From Methanogenium cariaci JCM 10550 (GTDB lineage Archaea; Halobacteriota; Methanomicrobia; Methanomicrobiales; Methanomicrobiaceae), in NCBI RefSeq assembly GCF_001315945.1, contig NZ_BBBG01000002.1, positions 124,001-188,000 on the forward strand: a DNA stretch of 64,000 bases. Reading direction: 5' to 3'. The position numbers and the translations under genes are program-made. Positions 1 through 11,669 of the stretch are shown here, piece after piece; the stretch's first letter is position 1; every line of letters starts with the position of its first letter. Under the pieces are notes generated by a model. The model searched no databases. It saw nothing but the letters and a program-made list of their open reading frames with translations, and was not told the origin of the DNA.

Positions 1-529
1 GCTTCCCAAGCTTCCTGATAGATGGACTGGACCCCCCCTTTGCGGATCTGTAAGGCTTTTTCATCAATAGAGATGCCGGGGGGGTGGAGTGCCTGATATC
101 GCGGTCACGGAGGTAGGGGGGGACAGCGGCCACGATGCACTCCGGTTTGCCGTCCGGCCTGTCCAGAAGAAAGGTGCCACCCGGATGTCCGGCGCCTGCT
201 TTCCCCACGATATGGATGTTGAGCGGTTCAAGGATCTCCCGTGGTGCCTCAAGAAATGCCGGGGGGGAGTCATGGTTGCCTGCCGTGATGATGATATGTC
301 GGCAGCCCGCCGCTGCTGCTGCGGTCAGGAAGCGGTAATACAGCGATTGGGATGTGGCGGACGGGGGGGAACCGTTATCAAATATATCACCGGTCACCAG
401 CAGCAGGTCAACAGATTCTCTTTCGATAACTCCTGCCAGCCAGTCAAGAAATTCTTTCGCCTCTTTGTCCCGGCGCCGTCCGCAGAGTGTCATTCCGAGG
501 TGCCAGTCGGCGGTATGAAGAACGTTCAG
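1..529 (-). CDS. sbcD: SbcD/Mre11-type DNA exonuclease, N-terminal part
   Basis: Metallophosphoesterase-fold nuclease of double-strand-break repair; only about the first 175 residues lie in the window and the C-terminus runs off the left edge. Visible motifs are LHTADWHLG (first metal site), VTGDIFDNG and GNHDSP. G7 at 261-267 adds a Pro to GNHDSP; G7 at 78-84 should be 5 and shifts the frame, after which the text continues as GISIDEKALQIRKG. The first codon that fits the family start (xNVLHTADWH) is CTG at 527-529, preceded by GGAGG; I see no in-frame ATG, GTG or TTG just upstream, so this is either a rare CTG start or a base error. An SbcC/Rad50 partner would be expected further left. Confidence 0.85.
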   Translation of the reverse strand, partial: MNVLHTADWHLGMTLCGRRRDKEAKEFLDWLAGVIERESVDLLLVTGDIFDNGSPPSATSQSLYYRFLTAAAAAGCRHIIITAGNHDSPPAFLEAPREILEPLNIHIVGKAGAGHPGGTFLLDRPDGKPECIVAAVPPYLRDRDIRHSTPPASLLMKKPYRSAKGGSSPSIRKLGK

Positions 530-939
530 AGTTCTCCCTCCGTGAAAAGAGATGTAGCCGGATAGTCTGCGATACGGATGTTTTTGCCCTGCATATGATG
601 AATCCTTCTCTCCGGTTCCAAAAAGGTGAGGGATGCAGGGTGAAAGTGTCTGCTGTAGATACGGTGTCCGGCTGCCATAGAAATATCCCTGACCCTCTTT
701 TGTCTGAGAAAGTGGTTATCATCAGATTTATATGCAGTATCGAAGGGTGTTTTGGCCAGATGGAGTTTCATCTGTTGGAGGTTGGTATTTTCATGCACCT
801 GTCTGGTGGATATTCCGTGAGAAAGAGAAGATACCACAGATATGGGGGTGCTCTGTACAGAATACATAGAGGTCAATCATCTGGTGGTCCCAGACACAGA
901 GAACGAAGAGGAAGTCGGGGAAACCAGACCTCTCTTTAA
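530..939. other. Gene-free stretch between sbcD and a histidine kinase gene
   Basis: About 410 bp with no recognisable gene. A minus-strand open frame (876 down to 526) ends in the TGA that overlaps the presumed CTG start of sbcD, which would suit translational coupling, but its translation matches no family I know and has no convincing ribosome binding site. Confidence 0.5.
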
Positions 940-3081
940 TCACTCTCCCTGATATCCCCCCCGGTATCCTCCCTCGGGGATCTGCATCACAAACCCTGAG
1001 CCTTCCCCCCCTTCCGTTCCTTCTTCAGTGATCGCGATACGGGTGAGGGCCAGGATCTCTTTACTTAAAAAGAGGCCAAATCCTGTATTTTGTCCATACC
1101 CCCCCTGCGTAAAGATCTTCTCCTTGAGTTCCTTTGGCACACCCCGACCGTTGTCTTCCACCACCAGACAACTCCCCCCCGGGATGGTGTTCAAAACGGA
1201 CGGTCACTGTGGTGACACGTTTACCATGGCGGTGGGCGTTTTCAAAGAGGTTCTCAATCACCTTCTGGAACATGGGGTCAGCATATATTTCCAGTGTACC
1301 CGTATCACAGGAGACGGAAATTCCGGTCTCACTTATTGCCCCCCCTTCGGCTCGTGCGGCCACTGCTGCCACGTTCTGCCACGAAGGAGTATAGGTGCCG
1401 AGATCTTCATAGTCGCGGGTGAATGAGAGCTGTTCCTCGATTACGGCAGCGGCATGATCAATCTGTGCAACCATCTTTCTCACCTCCGGGCTCATTGCCT
1501 CTTCAGGTCCATCCCCCCCGTGAGTTCGGCTATCATCCGGATCACCATCACCTGATTGAGAATATCATGCCGGGTGATTGATGTGAGCAGTTTAAGCTTG
1601 GTGTTTGCTTCCATCACGGCCGATCGGGCCTCGTAATGATTCGAGACATCCTGGGTGATACCCACAATCCACATCGGTCTCTTGGTATCATCCCGTCCGA
1701 TGATCTGGCCGGTGATCTGAACCCAGCGATCCTTTCCGGTCTCTGTGATGGGAAAATCAAGGGAGAAGGTATCCATTCTGCCGGTTGCAATTTCTGCAAA
1801 CAGCTGTTCAAGTACCATCTCCTGTCCTTCAGGCAGGTGTTCTTTCATTTGATCTGTGAGTGCCTCTATGGTGGTGACATTCTCTATCGTACGGTCGGCG
1901 GGCAGATTTTCATAGATCACATATCCCTGACCTTCCCGCCACTCCCAGGTCGCAAGGCCCGCACCTTCCATTGCGATCTTGAGTCTGAGATCCTTTGCCT
2001 TCATCTCCTCCTCCGCACGCCTGCGTGCGGTTGCGTCACGGATGAGGATTATCGTACCTCCCGACCGGGTGTCATATCCCTCCACCCGGCTGACGGTCAG
2101 GTCAGACCAGCGCCTCTCTTTGGCAGCGTCCGTGTGCAGGACCGTGAGTGAACGAGCCTCCCTGAGTGCAGTGAGACTGGTTCCGAAGACCCTGCCGAGG
2201 AGCACATCGGCAGAGAGGGAGATGGCCTCCTCCTCACTTATCCCTGATGCCTGGCAGGCCGCACTGTTGATGTCAATGATGACACCGTTTCCGTCTGCGA
2301 CGATCACCCCCCCTTCCAGGATCTCGGTTATGATACGGGTTCTTGCAAACGGCATGATGTTGAAGAGGCGCAGCCAGAATATGGTGATGAAGATGAGGAT
2401 GGCACTCAGGGCAAAGAAGAACGGGGGGGTGATGTCGACGTTGCCGCCATCCGGCACTGTGATGAGCGTGAATACGGTGATTATATTTGCGGTGAATGGG
2501 ACGAGGGCGCTCAGGATCAACAGGTATATCTGCCGCCTGAAGTGTTGTGGTGAGGACGTCAGAAGGCCGGTCAAAAGGAGTAGGGCGCTGGTGACGAGTG
2601 CATATGAATATACCAGATTTATCCAGAACCAGATCCCGCGGGGGGGTCCGGCGTATCCATTGAAGAGCCAGAGGGACGGGTCAGCCATCTGCACATAGTA
2701 GAGTCCCGTCCACGGGTTTGTGAGGAGAAAACCGATGCTTACTGCCGGAAGAAGGGCGACTGCTGTCCGCTGCCACCCTGGCATCTGTTCGTCCTTTACG
2801 GTATATGCGAGGGTAAATAGAAAGAACACGAGCGGGGGGGTGAGGATGATGAAAATGAACTTGATACCCGAGAACATGAACTTGGTGGGGGGGACGTCCG
2901 GAACAGCGATGATTACCGCATCACAACAGAGCCACCCGGTCAATGCGGCAGAGGTATACAGGAGCCAGCTGGCGCCGCGGGCGTCCTGCCGGGTTCGGAG
3001 CACCCATGCAATACCTGCGGTAATACACGCCGTTCCCAGTAAGAGGGCGAATACAAATAACTCCGGGTTATTCATCATCAC
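940..3081 (-). CDS. Membrane sensor histidine kinase (7TM N-terminus, PAS domains)
   Basis: About 710 residues once two frameshifts are bridged. The first ~235 residues form seven hydrophobic segments like the histidine-kinase N-terminal 7TM domain. Two PAS-like domains follow (about 240-350 and 365-480), then an H-box SITRHDILNQ, a FTRDYEDLG segment typical of Methanomicrobiales kinases, and a HATPase with VVEDNGRGVP (N-box) and a GFGLFLSKEI G-box. Frame breaks are at the C7 runs near 1513 (5 fits) and 1178. Starts at an ATG-ATG pair. No response regulator is adjacent, so the partner is unknown. Confidence 0.88.
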
Positions 3082-3636
3082 CGTCTCTGCTCTGATTTCT
3101 GTTTTGTTTGTACATGCACGTGTTCATCCGGATGAAGTGGATATGTTGTCGTTGGGGGGGTTCCTGATTTATCATGATATAGATGGATGAAATGCAGGAT
3201 GGTCGACTCTGACAGTAGCGATCTGATTCATGTCTCCTTTCCGGTTGTCTCTCAAAGCTGACTATTATATGGAGTTATTATCCGCGCTTCTGAATAGTGC
3301 AGGAGGATATGGCTCGTGCTCTGATCCTCCCGGAATTCCCATACCTGTTTTCAATTATACTATATGATACGTATTTTTCCGTTTTTCAGGTGGGCATCAT
3401 CTTTTGGATAATTCCTCTCGGTATACCGGTACGGTGTGCACCTTTTAATATCTCAGACGTTGTTGTTTTTTAAGTAACAACAGGAGATAATCATGGGTGT
3501 CGGGTGTGGCTTCTTCGTCTCCCTCCCTTGGGGAAGAGAGCATACAGGCGGTACCTGTCCGTCATGGCAGCATCGTTTGTCCTGCATCTGTGAATATCCC
3601 GGAATATCAAGCAATAACAGATAATAGAGAGATAGC
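3082..3636. other. Divergent intergenic region
   Basis: About 555 bp separating a minus-strand kinase from a plus-strand exporter; no gene seen. AT-rich patches near 3350-3375 and 3440-3480 could carry promoters for either direction, but I cannot place a TATA box with confidence. Confidence 0.5.
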
Positions 3637-5908
3637 ATGCAGTCACCATTTGCCTTTCTGGCCAATTCCATCAATCATCACCCAAAGACCGTTGCAGCAG
3701 TGGTCTTTGGTGTGATCCTGGTGATGATGTTCTTTGCGTCCGGGGGGGTCGAGATGAAGACCGGTACCGAGACCTATGTGGACATCACCTCACCCTCGGG
3801 TTCCCTCATCAAACACTATGAGGACACGTATAAATCTGACTCTGTTATTCTCATGATCGAGGGCGATGCGGTCTATATGCCTGAGACACTGGATTACATC
3901 CGGGATCTCTCAGAGGATATCGAAAATGAATACCAGATCGTCTCAGTCACGAGTATCATCGACCTGATCAATATATACAACGGCGGTGTAATCCCCCCCG
4001 GGTCTGAAGCGGAGATAAAAAGCATTGTTGAGCCGTATAAAGACGTCATTCCGGGGGCCGCAACGACCGGTGCGATGACTTTGATGCAGGTCATCGTGCA
4101 GCCCGGTTTATCCGACTCCGCCTCCAGCGCCGCCCTGAATAACATCCGCTCCGTGGTGGCCGCCCATAGCCCCCCGCCCGGTATATCGGTTACGGTAACC
4201 GGGACGGCGGCATTTGCTGATGAGATGAAGACCTCCATGGGTTCATCCACCGGCATGCTCATCGGCCTTGCGATGCTGTTGATGGTCGTTGCGATGGCCT
4301 TTCTCTTCGGGCATGTCCGTTACCGCTTCCTGCCGGTCCTCATTGTGATGATGGGTGTCATCGTCTCCTTTGGCATGATGGGCGCTACCGGGACGGGGGG
4401 GCTCACCATGATGGTGATGGCCGCATTTCCAGTGATGATCGGTATCGGTATTGATTACGCCATCCAGTTCCAGACACGGTTTGATGAGGAGATACGTAAA
4501 TCGTCTATTGAAGACGCGGTCTTTACCACCATCACCCAGTCGGGCAGTGCGGTTGCAATAGCGATGGTCGCCACATCACTCGGATTTATCGCTCTTACCA
4601 TGTCGCCGTTTCCCATGGTCACTGACTTCGGGGGGGTGATCTGTGTAGTGGGTGTCCTCTCCTGCTATCTCTGCGCCTTGGTCATTGTGCCCACCTTTGC
4701 AACACTGGTGCACTACCGGCCACTGGATCCCAAATCCCATAAAAGCGGCAAGGGCAACCAGAAGTCCATGATGGAACGCTATGATGTGTTTCTCGGAAAA
4801 GTGGCTGGATGGATTGCTAATCACCCGGTTGGTGTCCTCCTCCTCGTTGGCTGTATTGCGATGATTGGCATCCCGCTGGATGACAAGATCATCATCAACA
4901 CCGAAGAGGAGGCGATGGTGCCGCCGACGATGCCTGCAAAGGTGAGTATGGACAAACTGGGCAGTGCGATGGGGGTCGACGTCCACGATACCCCCCCTGA
5001 TGGTACGGGGGTGACGACATCTTTGAACCCGATACTCTGAAATGGATGTACTCATTCACTGAATATGAGAAACAAAAGCACAGTGAGATCACGGGAGGGA
5101 AGAGCATTGCCAGCATCCTTGCGTCAATGAACGGCGGCGTCCTGCCACAGGACCGTGGACAGATAGCCGCACTCCTGAAGCTCGTGCCGGAAGGCACCCT
5201 GTCCCGGTATACTGCCGGTCAGATGGAGGCGGTCATCGAGTTTTCCACCGAGGATCTGGATCTCAATAGCATGAAGGCACTTCTCGATGAGATGCGTGAG
5301 GATCTCGCGTGGTACGAGAGTGACCCCCGGTACGACCGGCGTGTTTACGGGTAGTCTGGCACTCTTCGGGGGGGACATGATCGACGGCATCACGGAGTCC
5401 AAGAGTGACATGAACCTGCTGGGATTCGGCCTGATATTTGCCTTCCTCCTCCTCATATACCGGAAGCAACGGCCATTACTCCGATTATCCCGATCATTAT
5501 GATCGTCGGCTGGAACGCGGTCATCATGTATGTCCTTGGTCTGGAGTATAACATCCTCACAGCCACCCTTGGTGCGATGACCATTGGTGTTGCGTCCGAG
5601 TATACTATCCTTATCATGGAGCGGTATGATGAGGAACGCGAACGCGGGCTATCCTGCATGATGCCATCCAGACCAGTATCCAGAAGATCGGGACGGCGAT
5701 TACCATCTCCGGGCTGACGACGGTTTTCGGTTTCTCCGCTCTCACCTTATCGGAGTTCCCCCCCATCATGGCCAACTTCGGTCTGGTGACCGTGATCACG
5801 GTGGCCTTCTCTCTTGTGGGAGCTATCCTCGTGATGCCTGCAGTGCTTGCCATTGTCAGCAATATCCAGGACTGGCTTGCGGCACGAAAGTCTGCAAAAG
5901 TGTGCTGA
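3637..5908 (+). CDS. RND-family (MMPL/HAE3-like) export protein
   Basis: About 750 residues in one gene broken by sequence errors. Architecture is the archaeal RND type: TM1, a large outer loop (about 35-185), a TM2-6 block with the GIGIDYAIQF motif, then a second copy: TM7, outer loop containing GDDIFEPDTLKW, and a TM block with GVASEYTILI. Frame breaks lie near 4990-5008 (C7 and a G5), 5329 (C5 for C4), 5465 (missing G) and 5655 (missing C); re-joining them gives a continuous protein ending at TGA 5906-5908. Such proteins use the proton gradient to export lipophilic or large molecules; the substrate is unknown. No periplasmic adaptor is adjacent. Confidence 0.88.
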
Positions 5909-6006
5909 GGAGATCACAAAAAAGGTGCAGGGGGGGCCATAATTCTACCCTGCAAAAATCATTTTTTCCTGCGTTTTTTTCCCCATGATTTGATTGCAGT
6001 ATCCGT

Positions 6007-7448
6007 TCACGTTGTCTCTTCTGCAGGACGTGGTCTGAGGTTGCCCCCCCGCACCGCAGAGAACCAGACGCCTGCTGCACAGAGTGTCCCAAAGGCGGTA
6101 AAGGCGTATTTTGTTGCGGTGAGAAGTTCCGTGGTGATGTCCGGGGGGGTGATGACAACTGTCCCGATGACCATGGAAAAGGCCATCATCGCCACTGCCA
6201 TGGAGAGATTCTGCCCCAATACCCGCATCGTGGCGGCGGTGGCAGAGGCAACGCCTGCCTGTGCATTGCCGACCGAGCTCATGATGGAGTTCATATTGGG
6301 AGGTGAGAAGATACCATATCCAAGTCCGAGCAGCATCAGCACGGCCATGATGAGGGAGACCGGCGTCTCTGTCCCGATGAAGGACAGGAGAAAGAGGCAG
6401 GCAGTGACAATGCCCATGCCGGTGGTGGCCAGTATCCGGGGGGGCTCAATGCGGTCCGAAAGTCTGCCCGCGACAGGTGCCGCCACTGCCATGAGGATGG
6501 GTTGTGCAAGGAGGATGGTGCCCGCCGCCTGCGGGGGGGAGAGGAGCCGGACGTACTGGAGATAGAGGGAGAGCAGAAAGGTGACGGCGTAGGTAGAGGC
6601 GTAGTTGATGAGTGCAGCAATATTCGAGAAGGTGAATGCCCGGTTGCCACGGAGGAGCCGGACGGGAAAGATCGGTTCGTCTGCACGGGTCTCCCAGAAA
6701 AAAAATCCAACCAGACCGCAGATACCGGACAGGGTGAGGACCGCTGCCCAGAGAGCGGGCAGGCGGGAGGCACCGCCGATGATGAGGATGAGGGAGATGC
6801 CATAGATGACGGTTCCTGGGTAATCAAACAGTCTTTTTGGTGCACTGCTGGTATCTTTGGGAATGACAGAATATCCGACAACAAGGGCGGTGAGGATGAC
6901 CGGGGGGGCTGTCGCAAGAAAGAGTGCCCGCCAGCCGAGAAAACCGGTGAGGATGCCACCGAAGAAGGGGCCTGCGGCGAGGCTCACATAGACGACTGCG
7001 GTATTGATGCCGATGATCTTTCCCCGTTCCCGCAGGGGGGGATAATTCGTGGTCAGAAGTGGCAGGGCGGTGGCAAAGGTCATCGCGCTCCCGAACCCGG
7101 CAATGGCCATCCCTGCCATCAAAATACCGAATGACGGTGCCAGTCCGGCGCAGATGAGGCCGGTGCCCATGACCGCGATACCAACGAGGAAATATGGTCG
7201 CCTCCCGAGCATGTCCGCCGTCTTTCCGAAGGGCAAAAGGAACATCGCATAGGGGGGGAGAAGAAATGCGGTCGGCACCCAGCCCAGCAGGGTGGCGGGG
7301 GGGACGCCGAATGCCGCTGCGATGAAGGGCAGGGCAATCTGGACCCCGGAGGAAATGAAGGGGGGGTGGCAAAGGAGGCGAGGCAGACGGCGAAAAGAAT
7401 CGCGGCGAGGGTGCGTCCTGAAAGCTGGGGGGGTGTGACGGTATCCAT
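6007..7448 (-). CDS. MFS drug-type exporter (first of a tandem pair)
   Basis: About 475 residues, DHA2-like major facilitator protein. Seen: motif A as GKTADMLGRRP, a GINTAVVYVSLAAGPFFGGI-type motif C in TM5, and a long TM7-14 half. ATG at 7446-7448 opens MDTVTPPQLSGRTL; one frameshift follows at the G run near 7361-7367 (5 fits: ATPFISSG). Because of such shifts an open frame artificially runs on into the next MFS gene. Close paralogue of the upstream gene (shared NMNSI, AGVASATAATMRV, GQ-LSMA-AMM), so the pair arose by tandem duplication. Substrate unknown. Confidence 0.88.
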
Positions 7449-7520
7449 GGAATTCTCCGGTATATGTCTGTTTAGGGCTGGCAGAGGAATGAATGTTGGG
7501 GGGGGTGGTGCCTCCGGGTA

Positions 7521-8933
7521 CTAATCGTCCCGCAGATTGCCCCGTGCGGCAGAGAACCAGATACCCGCCCCACAGAGGCAGGCACAGATGGCAAAACAGA
7601 CCTGGACCGCACGCAGGAGTTCGTTGATGACTGCCGGGCCGATCTCCACCTCCCCCGATGACAATGGAGAAGACCATCATTGCAATGGCCATCGAGAGCA
7701 TCTGGCCGATGACCCGCATCGTGGCGGCGGTGGCAGAAGCAACACCTGCGGCATGGTCGGGCAGGGCACTGATGATGGAGTTCATATTCGGCGAGGAGAA
7801 GATGCCGAACCCGAACCCGACGATGACAAGGAGGGCTGCCACGATAATGAGCGGTGTCTCCGGCCCGAGGAGCGCGAACCCGGCAAGGGCCCCCTGCGAC
7901 CACGGCCATGCCGATGGTGGCGGGAATCCGTGGTTCAACCGGTCGGAGAGTCTGCCTGAGAAGATGACAACGATGGTCATCACGACGGGCTGGGTGACGA
8001 GGAGGATACCCGCGGCATCGGGTGTAAAACCCCTGACTCCCTGGAGATAGAAGGAGAGCAGAAAACCGATGGCGAAGGTGGCGGCGTAGTTGATGAGTGC
8101 AGCGATATTCGAGTAGGTGAATACTCGGTTGCCAGCAAAGGCCCGCACCGCGAAGACCGGGTTTTTGGCCCGGCCTTCCCACCAGAGAAAGGCTGCAAGT
8201 CCCCCCCCGGTGCCTGCTGCTGCGAGTATTCCCCCCCCTTCCAGTCGGGGATCAGGGAGAGACCGGTGATGAAGAGGATGAGGGCGACTGCATAGATGCA
8301 TGCTCCCGGATAATCGAATCTGCCGGTCAGCCGTCCGGTTCCCTTTGTTGCGGGGGGGATATCCCGTACGCTGGGGGGGATAAAGGAGAGAACGGCGATG
8401 GCTGCGGCAAGGGTGAAGACACCCCGCCACCCGGACACGCCGGTGACGATGCCACCAATGAACGGCCCTGCGGCGAGGGCTATGTATATAATCGCGGTAT
8501 TGATGCCGATGACCTTCCCGCGTTCATGCAGGGATAGTTCATCGTGAGAAGAGCGATGCCCGTTGCATAGATCATCGCACTCCCGATGCCTGCGACAAAC
8601 ATCATCACGAAGAGCGTCCAGAAACCGGGAGAGAGGGCGGCACCCACGAGGGAGACGGCCATCACAAGGATGCCTGCCAGAAAAATCTGTCTCTGTCCGA
8701 TGGTGTCTGCGACCCTGCCGAACGGGATGAGAAAGATGGCGGACGCGAGCAGGTACGCCGTCGGAACCCAGCCGACCAGGTCTGCACTCACCATGAACTC
8801 TGCCGCGATAAGCGGCAGGGCGATGTTGATGGCTGACCCGATAAAGGGCAGGATGAATGTGGCGGCGCTGGATGCGATGAGAATAGCCCGGAGTCGCTGC
8901 CGGGAATAGGAATGGGGGGGGATTGCTGTTCAT
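7521..8933 (-). CDS. MFS drug-type exporter (second of a tandem pair)
   Basis: About 465 residues, frame broken several times. Recovered order: RAILIASSAATFILPF (TM1), LVGWVPTAYLLASAIFLIPF, motif A GRVADTIGQRQ, NYPLHERGKVIGINTAIIYI with GPFIGGIV (motif C), then the C-terminal half ending AARGNLRDD before TAG at 7521-7523. The start at 8933 (MNSN...) precedes a C8 run whose length decides the frame; a shorter run joins it to HSYSRQRLRAIL. 72 bp upstream of its paralogue, same strand, so probably one transcript. Confidence 0.83.
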
Positions 8934-9116
8934 TGGGGAGAAGAAATGTTCATTTTAGACCGGGTTAAGGGTTCTGCAGGGGGGGCATCATTCATCTGTC
9001 ATTTTTTGGTCTGATTGCAGAATCTCCGCCTGAAATAACCCGTAAAGTATCTGGTGATGGATGATAGAGGATATATGCAAAAAACGGGTGGTTATCTGGA
9101 TGAATGGTGATGCGAA

Positions 9117-10440
9117 ATGAAACGGGGGGGACCGGTGTGGTATGCATGCTCTTTCTGGTGCTCTGCTTTGCCGGGGGGGTGGGGGGGGCGGCGGATACCG
9201 TTGCCCTGGGGGGGATGAAGGATGATACGGAAAGTGCAGGGATATGTATGGTTTCAGTCATGGCCCGTATCTGACCGGCATGACGGTGAACGAAACGTGG
9301 GTGAACTGCTGGGCGCCATTCCTGCGGGGGGGGACAGTCGCATATGCAACCGATACCCACTATCGGGAGACGGGCGGGTACGATCAGCAGGTAACGGATG
9401 ATGCAGCGGTAGCACTCCACATGTCTGCCTCACCGGTCTTGAGCAGGATACCTGTTACCATTATACACTCACCGTTGGCGGGGGGGAAACGTCCGGTGAT
9501 CACACCTTCCAAACCTTTCCAGAAAAAGGTCCGTTCACCTTCATAGTCTACGGGGGGGATACCCAGGAACAGCTCCCTTATTTCACTCAGGCAGAACGAC
9601 ATGCGCTTGTCGCAGAACGGATTGCCGCAAACGAACCGGACGCTCTTTTTGTCATGCACGTCGGTGACACGGTCTGCGTGGTGGATGATGGGGGGGACGA
9701 ATGGGATCGTTTCTTTACCGCGGGGGGGAGGACGCTCTTTGCTGATATGCCCGTCATGCCGGTGCTGGGTAATCATGAAAATAATGCGACCGTCTGGTAC
9801 GACACCTTCGGTATGCCGGAGTGGTATTCCTTTGACTGCGGGAGCTCCCACTTCGTGGTGCTGGACTCAAATGACTGGGCGACGCCGCACATGGAGGAAG
9901 AGACGGCATGGCTCAGAGCGGATCTAAAGGAGAACCGGGACAAGAATCCGGCGGGCCGGACATTTGTTTCCTTTCACCATCCACCGTACAGTTCCGGGAC
10001 CCGGCATCCTGGCGGATGGACGGATATTCGTGAACTCTGGGTGCCGGTATTCGAGGAATACCAGGTTGATATGGTCTTTAACGGGCATGTCCATGCTACC
10101 AGCGTTATGTGGTGAATGGCATTCACTACGTGATCGCGGCAACGGGGGGTGGATGATGTACAATCTTACCGGGGACAAGGCGGAAGGCCACGCAGCGAGT
10201 GCTGATCATGAGTTGGGATATGTGCGGGTGACGGTGGATGATGACCGGGTGACCTCAGTTTTTGTGCCGGTGGCGGCGGTATCGGCTGACAGCCGTGCGG
10301 TTACCGGGATCGTTCCGGCGGGGGGGACAGAGTATGATCTGGTGGTAATCGGGGGGGGTTGTGATGATGGAATTATCAGGGTCTTTAAGAATCTTGAGTG
10401 GACTGATAGGATTCATCCCTTTCTCAGTCTCATCAGCTGA
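9117..10440 (+). CDS. Secreted calcineurin-like metallophosphoesterase
   Basis: About 430 residues after repair of several run errors. Begins MKRGTGVVCMLFLVLCFAG, a signal peptide once the G runs at 9124-9188 are shortened. An N-terminal beta-rich region (fibronectin-like, as in purple acid phosphatases) precedes the metallophosphoesterase domain with VYGDTQ, HVGDTVCV, LGNHEN, FHHPPYS and GHVHAYQRY, covering the metal ligands. The Tyr after GHVHA is interrupted in the text near 10098 by a one-base loss. Acts outside the membrane on an unknown phosphate ester. Stands alone between divergent neighbours. Confidence 0.85.
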
Positions 10441-10979
10441 AAATTCCCGGTCGCACATCGATAACTGAGATGGAATATGCTTTTTCCAGATCTGTTCCTG
10501 TATTACGGGCTCTGGAGAATTGCTGCGAAGCAAAAGAAGATGTGCGTAAGTGTGCAAATCCGGTTGGATGGATGCCTGTCCTCTCCCTGTTTGGGCACCC
10601 TTTGTTCACTCTTTTTGGTTTCCTATATGGGGGGGGAATTTGAGGGCAAAATGGGCGTATTTTTCGGCCATTTTTACTGCCTGAAAAATACGGTTATAAT
10701 ATCATTCATTTGCTAAAATGACGGTTAATTGAGGACTATTTGGCGGTTGCTATTGGCGAATATTTTTTGAGGACATATGGGTTGTCTTGACTGAGATCAG
10801 GCCACTCCGGGCTTCTGTGTGGACGTGTTTTTCCCGGTCGCAGACCCTTTTGGGAGTAATTTATACGTTACTTAACCATATGGCGGGATTTTTGCCCAAA
10901 ATGACAAGAATCGTACACCGCAGCTTGCATGAGTGAACAAACAGCATGTCCGGGTGCGCACACTCGAAAAAGAATTGGT
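10441..10979. other. Gene-free region with a diverged repeat copy
   Basis: About 540 bp without a convincing gene. It holds a ~70-bp segment (10641-10712) related to the tandem repeats at 40.3-41.2 kb, and an AT-rich stretch around 10690-10760. Confidence 0.55.
10641..10712 (-). repeat. Diverged single copy of the 260-bp repeat family
   Basis: Read on the minus strand this segment aligns over about 70 bases with the core of the array at 40.3-41.2 kb: GCAAAT..., then GGCAG(T)AAAAATGGCC, (G)AAAAATACGC(C)CATT(T)TGCC. By eye roughly 70 percent of positions match, in the same order and spacing. It appears alone, without the flanking parts of the unit. Confidence 0.6.
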
Positions 10980-11658
10980 TTATTCATCCTGCTCTCCGGT
11001 TCCGGTCTCCTTCTGCATCTTTTCAAGCTGTAATACTGCTTCCTTTCCTGCCGTGTATGCAAACGTGAGGGCGGTGGGATGTCCCTGGATACCACTCCAG
11101 CGGTCCATGCCGGGTGCGGTGATATTGTGGTCCGGGGGGGTGTAGCCGCAGCCGAAGCCGTTGAAGAATGCGGTGATTATGGGATATGCGTAGTCAAAGA
11201 TATCGGGCCGCTCCATCCCTGCGGTTGCAAGGAAGTAGCCGGGGGGGTGGGTCGTGAAGTGCTCTTCATCGAAGTGCACCTGATGGAGCTTGAACTTCTG
11301 TGCCCAGATGGTATGTGCCCGATCAATGAACGCCTTCATCTCTGCGGTGATGGACATTGAGTATATGGGAGAGGCCAGGACAACGACATCTGCCTCCGGG
11401 ACTTTCTGTGTGAGAATCGGTATGAGGTCATCGTTGATGATGCAGACACCGGTCCTGTGGCAGGCATTGCACCCCCCCGGCAGGAGCGGTAGTCAAGGGT
11501 GGAGAGAATGATCTTCTCGGTCTCCCCCCCCGGCGTCCGCTGCTCCCTCCAGAAAACGATCAAGCAGCTGTTCGGTGTTCCCGCCCCCCCGGTGGGGGAC
11601 TTCCCGATATGCCCAGCACCCGTAGTGGTCGTCCGGTGCGGAGGTTCATGCGGCCCAT
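10980..11658 (-). CDS. Iron-sulfur flavoprotein / NADPH-dependent FMN reductase family (second of pair)
   Basis: About 220 residues, flavodoxin fold. Reads MGRMNLRTGRPLRVLGISGSP (FMN phosphate loop), then GNTEQLLDRFLEGA, a Cys cluster SCRGCNACHRTGVC, ASPIYSMSITAEMKAFIDR and the C-terminal half ending GTGEQDE. Text errors hit the phosphate loop (C/G runs near 11581-11600) and the Cys cluster (C7 at about 11472 should be 5). Starts at ATG 11656-11658 (a second ATG at 11647-11649 is possible), 11 bp after the stop of the upstream homologue, so the two form an operon. Likely carries FMN and an Fe-S cluster and moves electrons in oxidative defence; the true partner is unknown. Confidence 0.8.
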
Positions 11659-11669
11659 CCTTTTTTGGT

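Noticed and set aside
6007-8430. An 807-codon open frame spanning both MFS genes
   Set aside because: Its N-terminal half is out of frame with the upstream MFS gene and only continuous because run errors shift frames; two separate genes with their own ends (7521 and 6007) explain the DNA.
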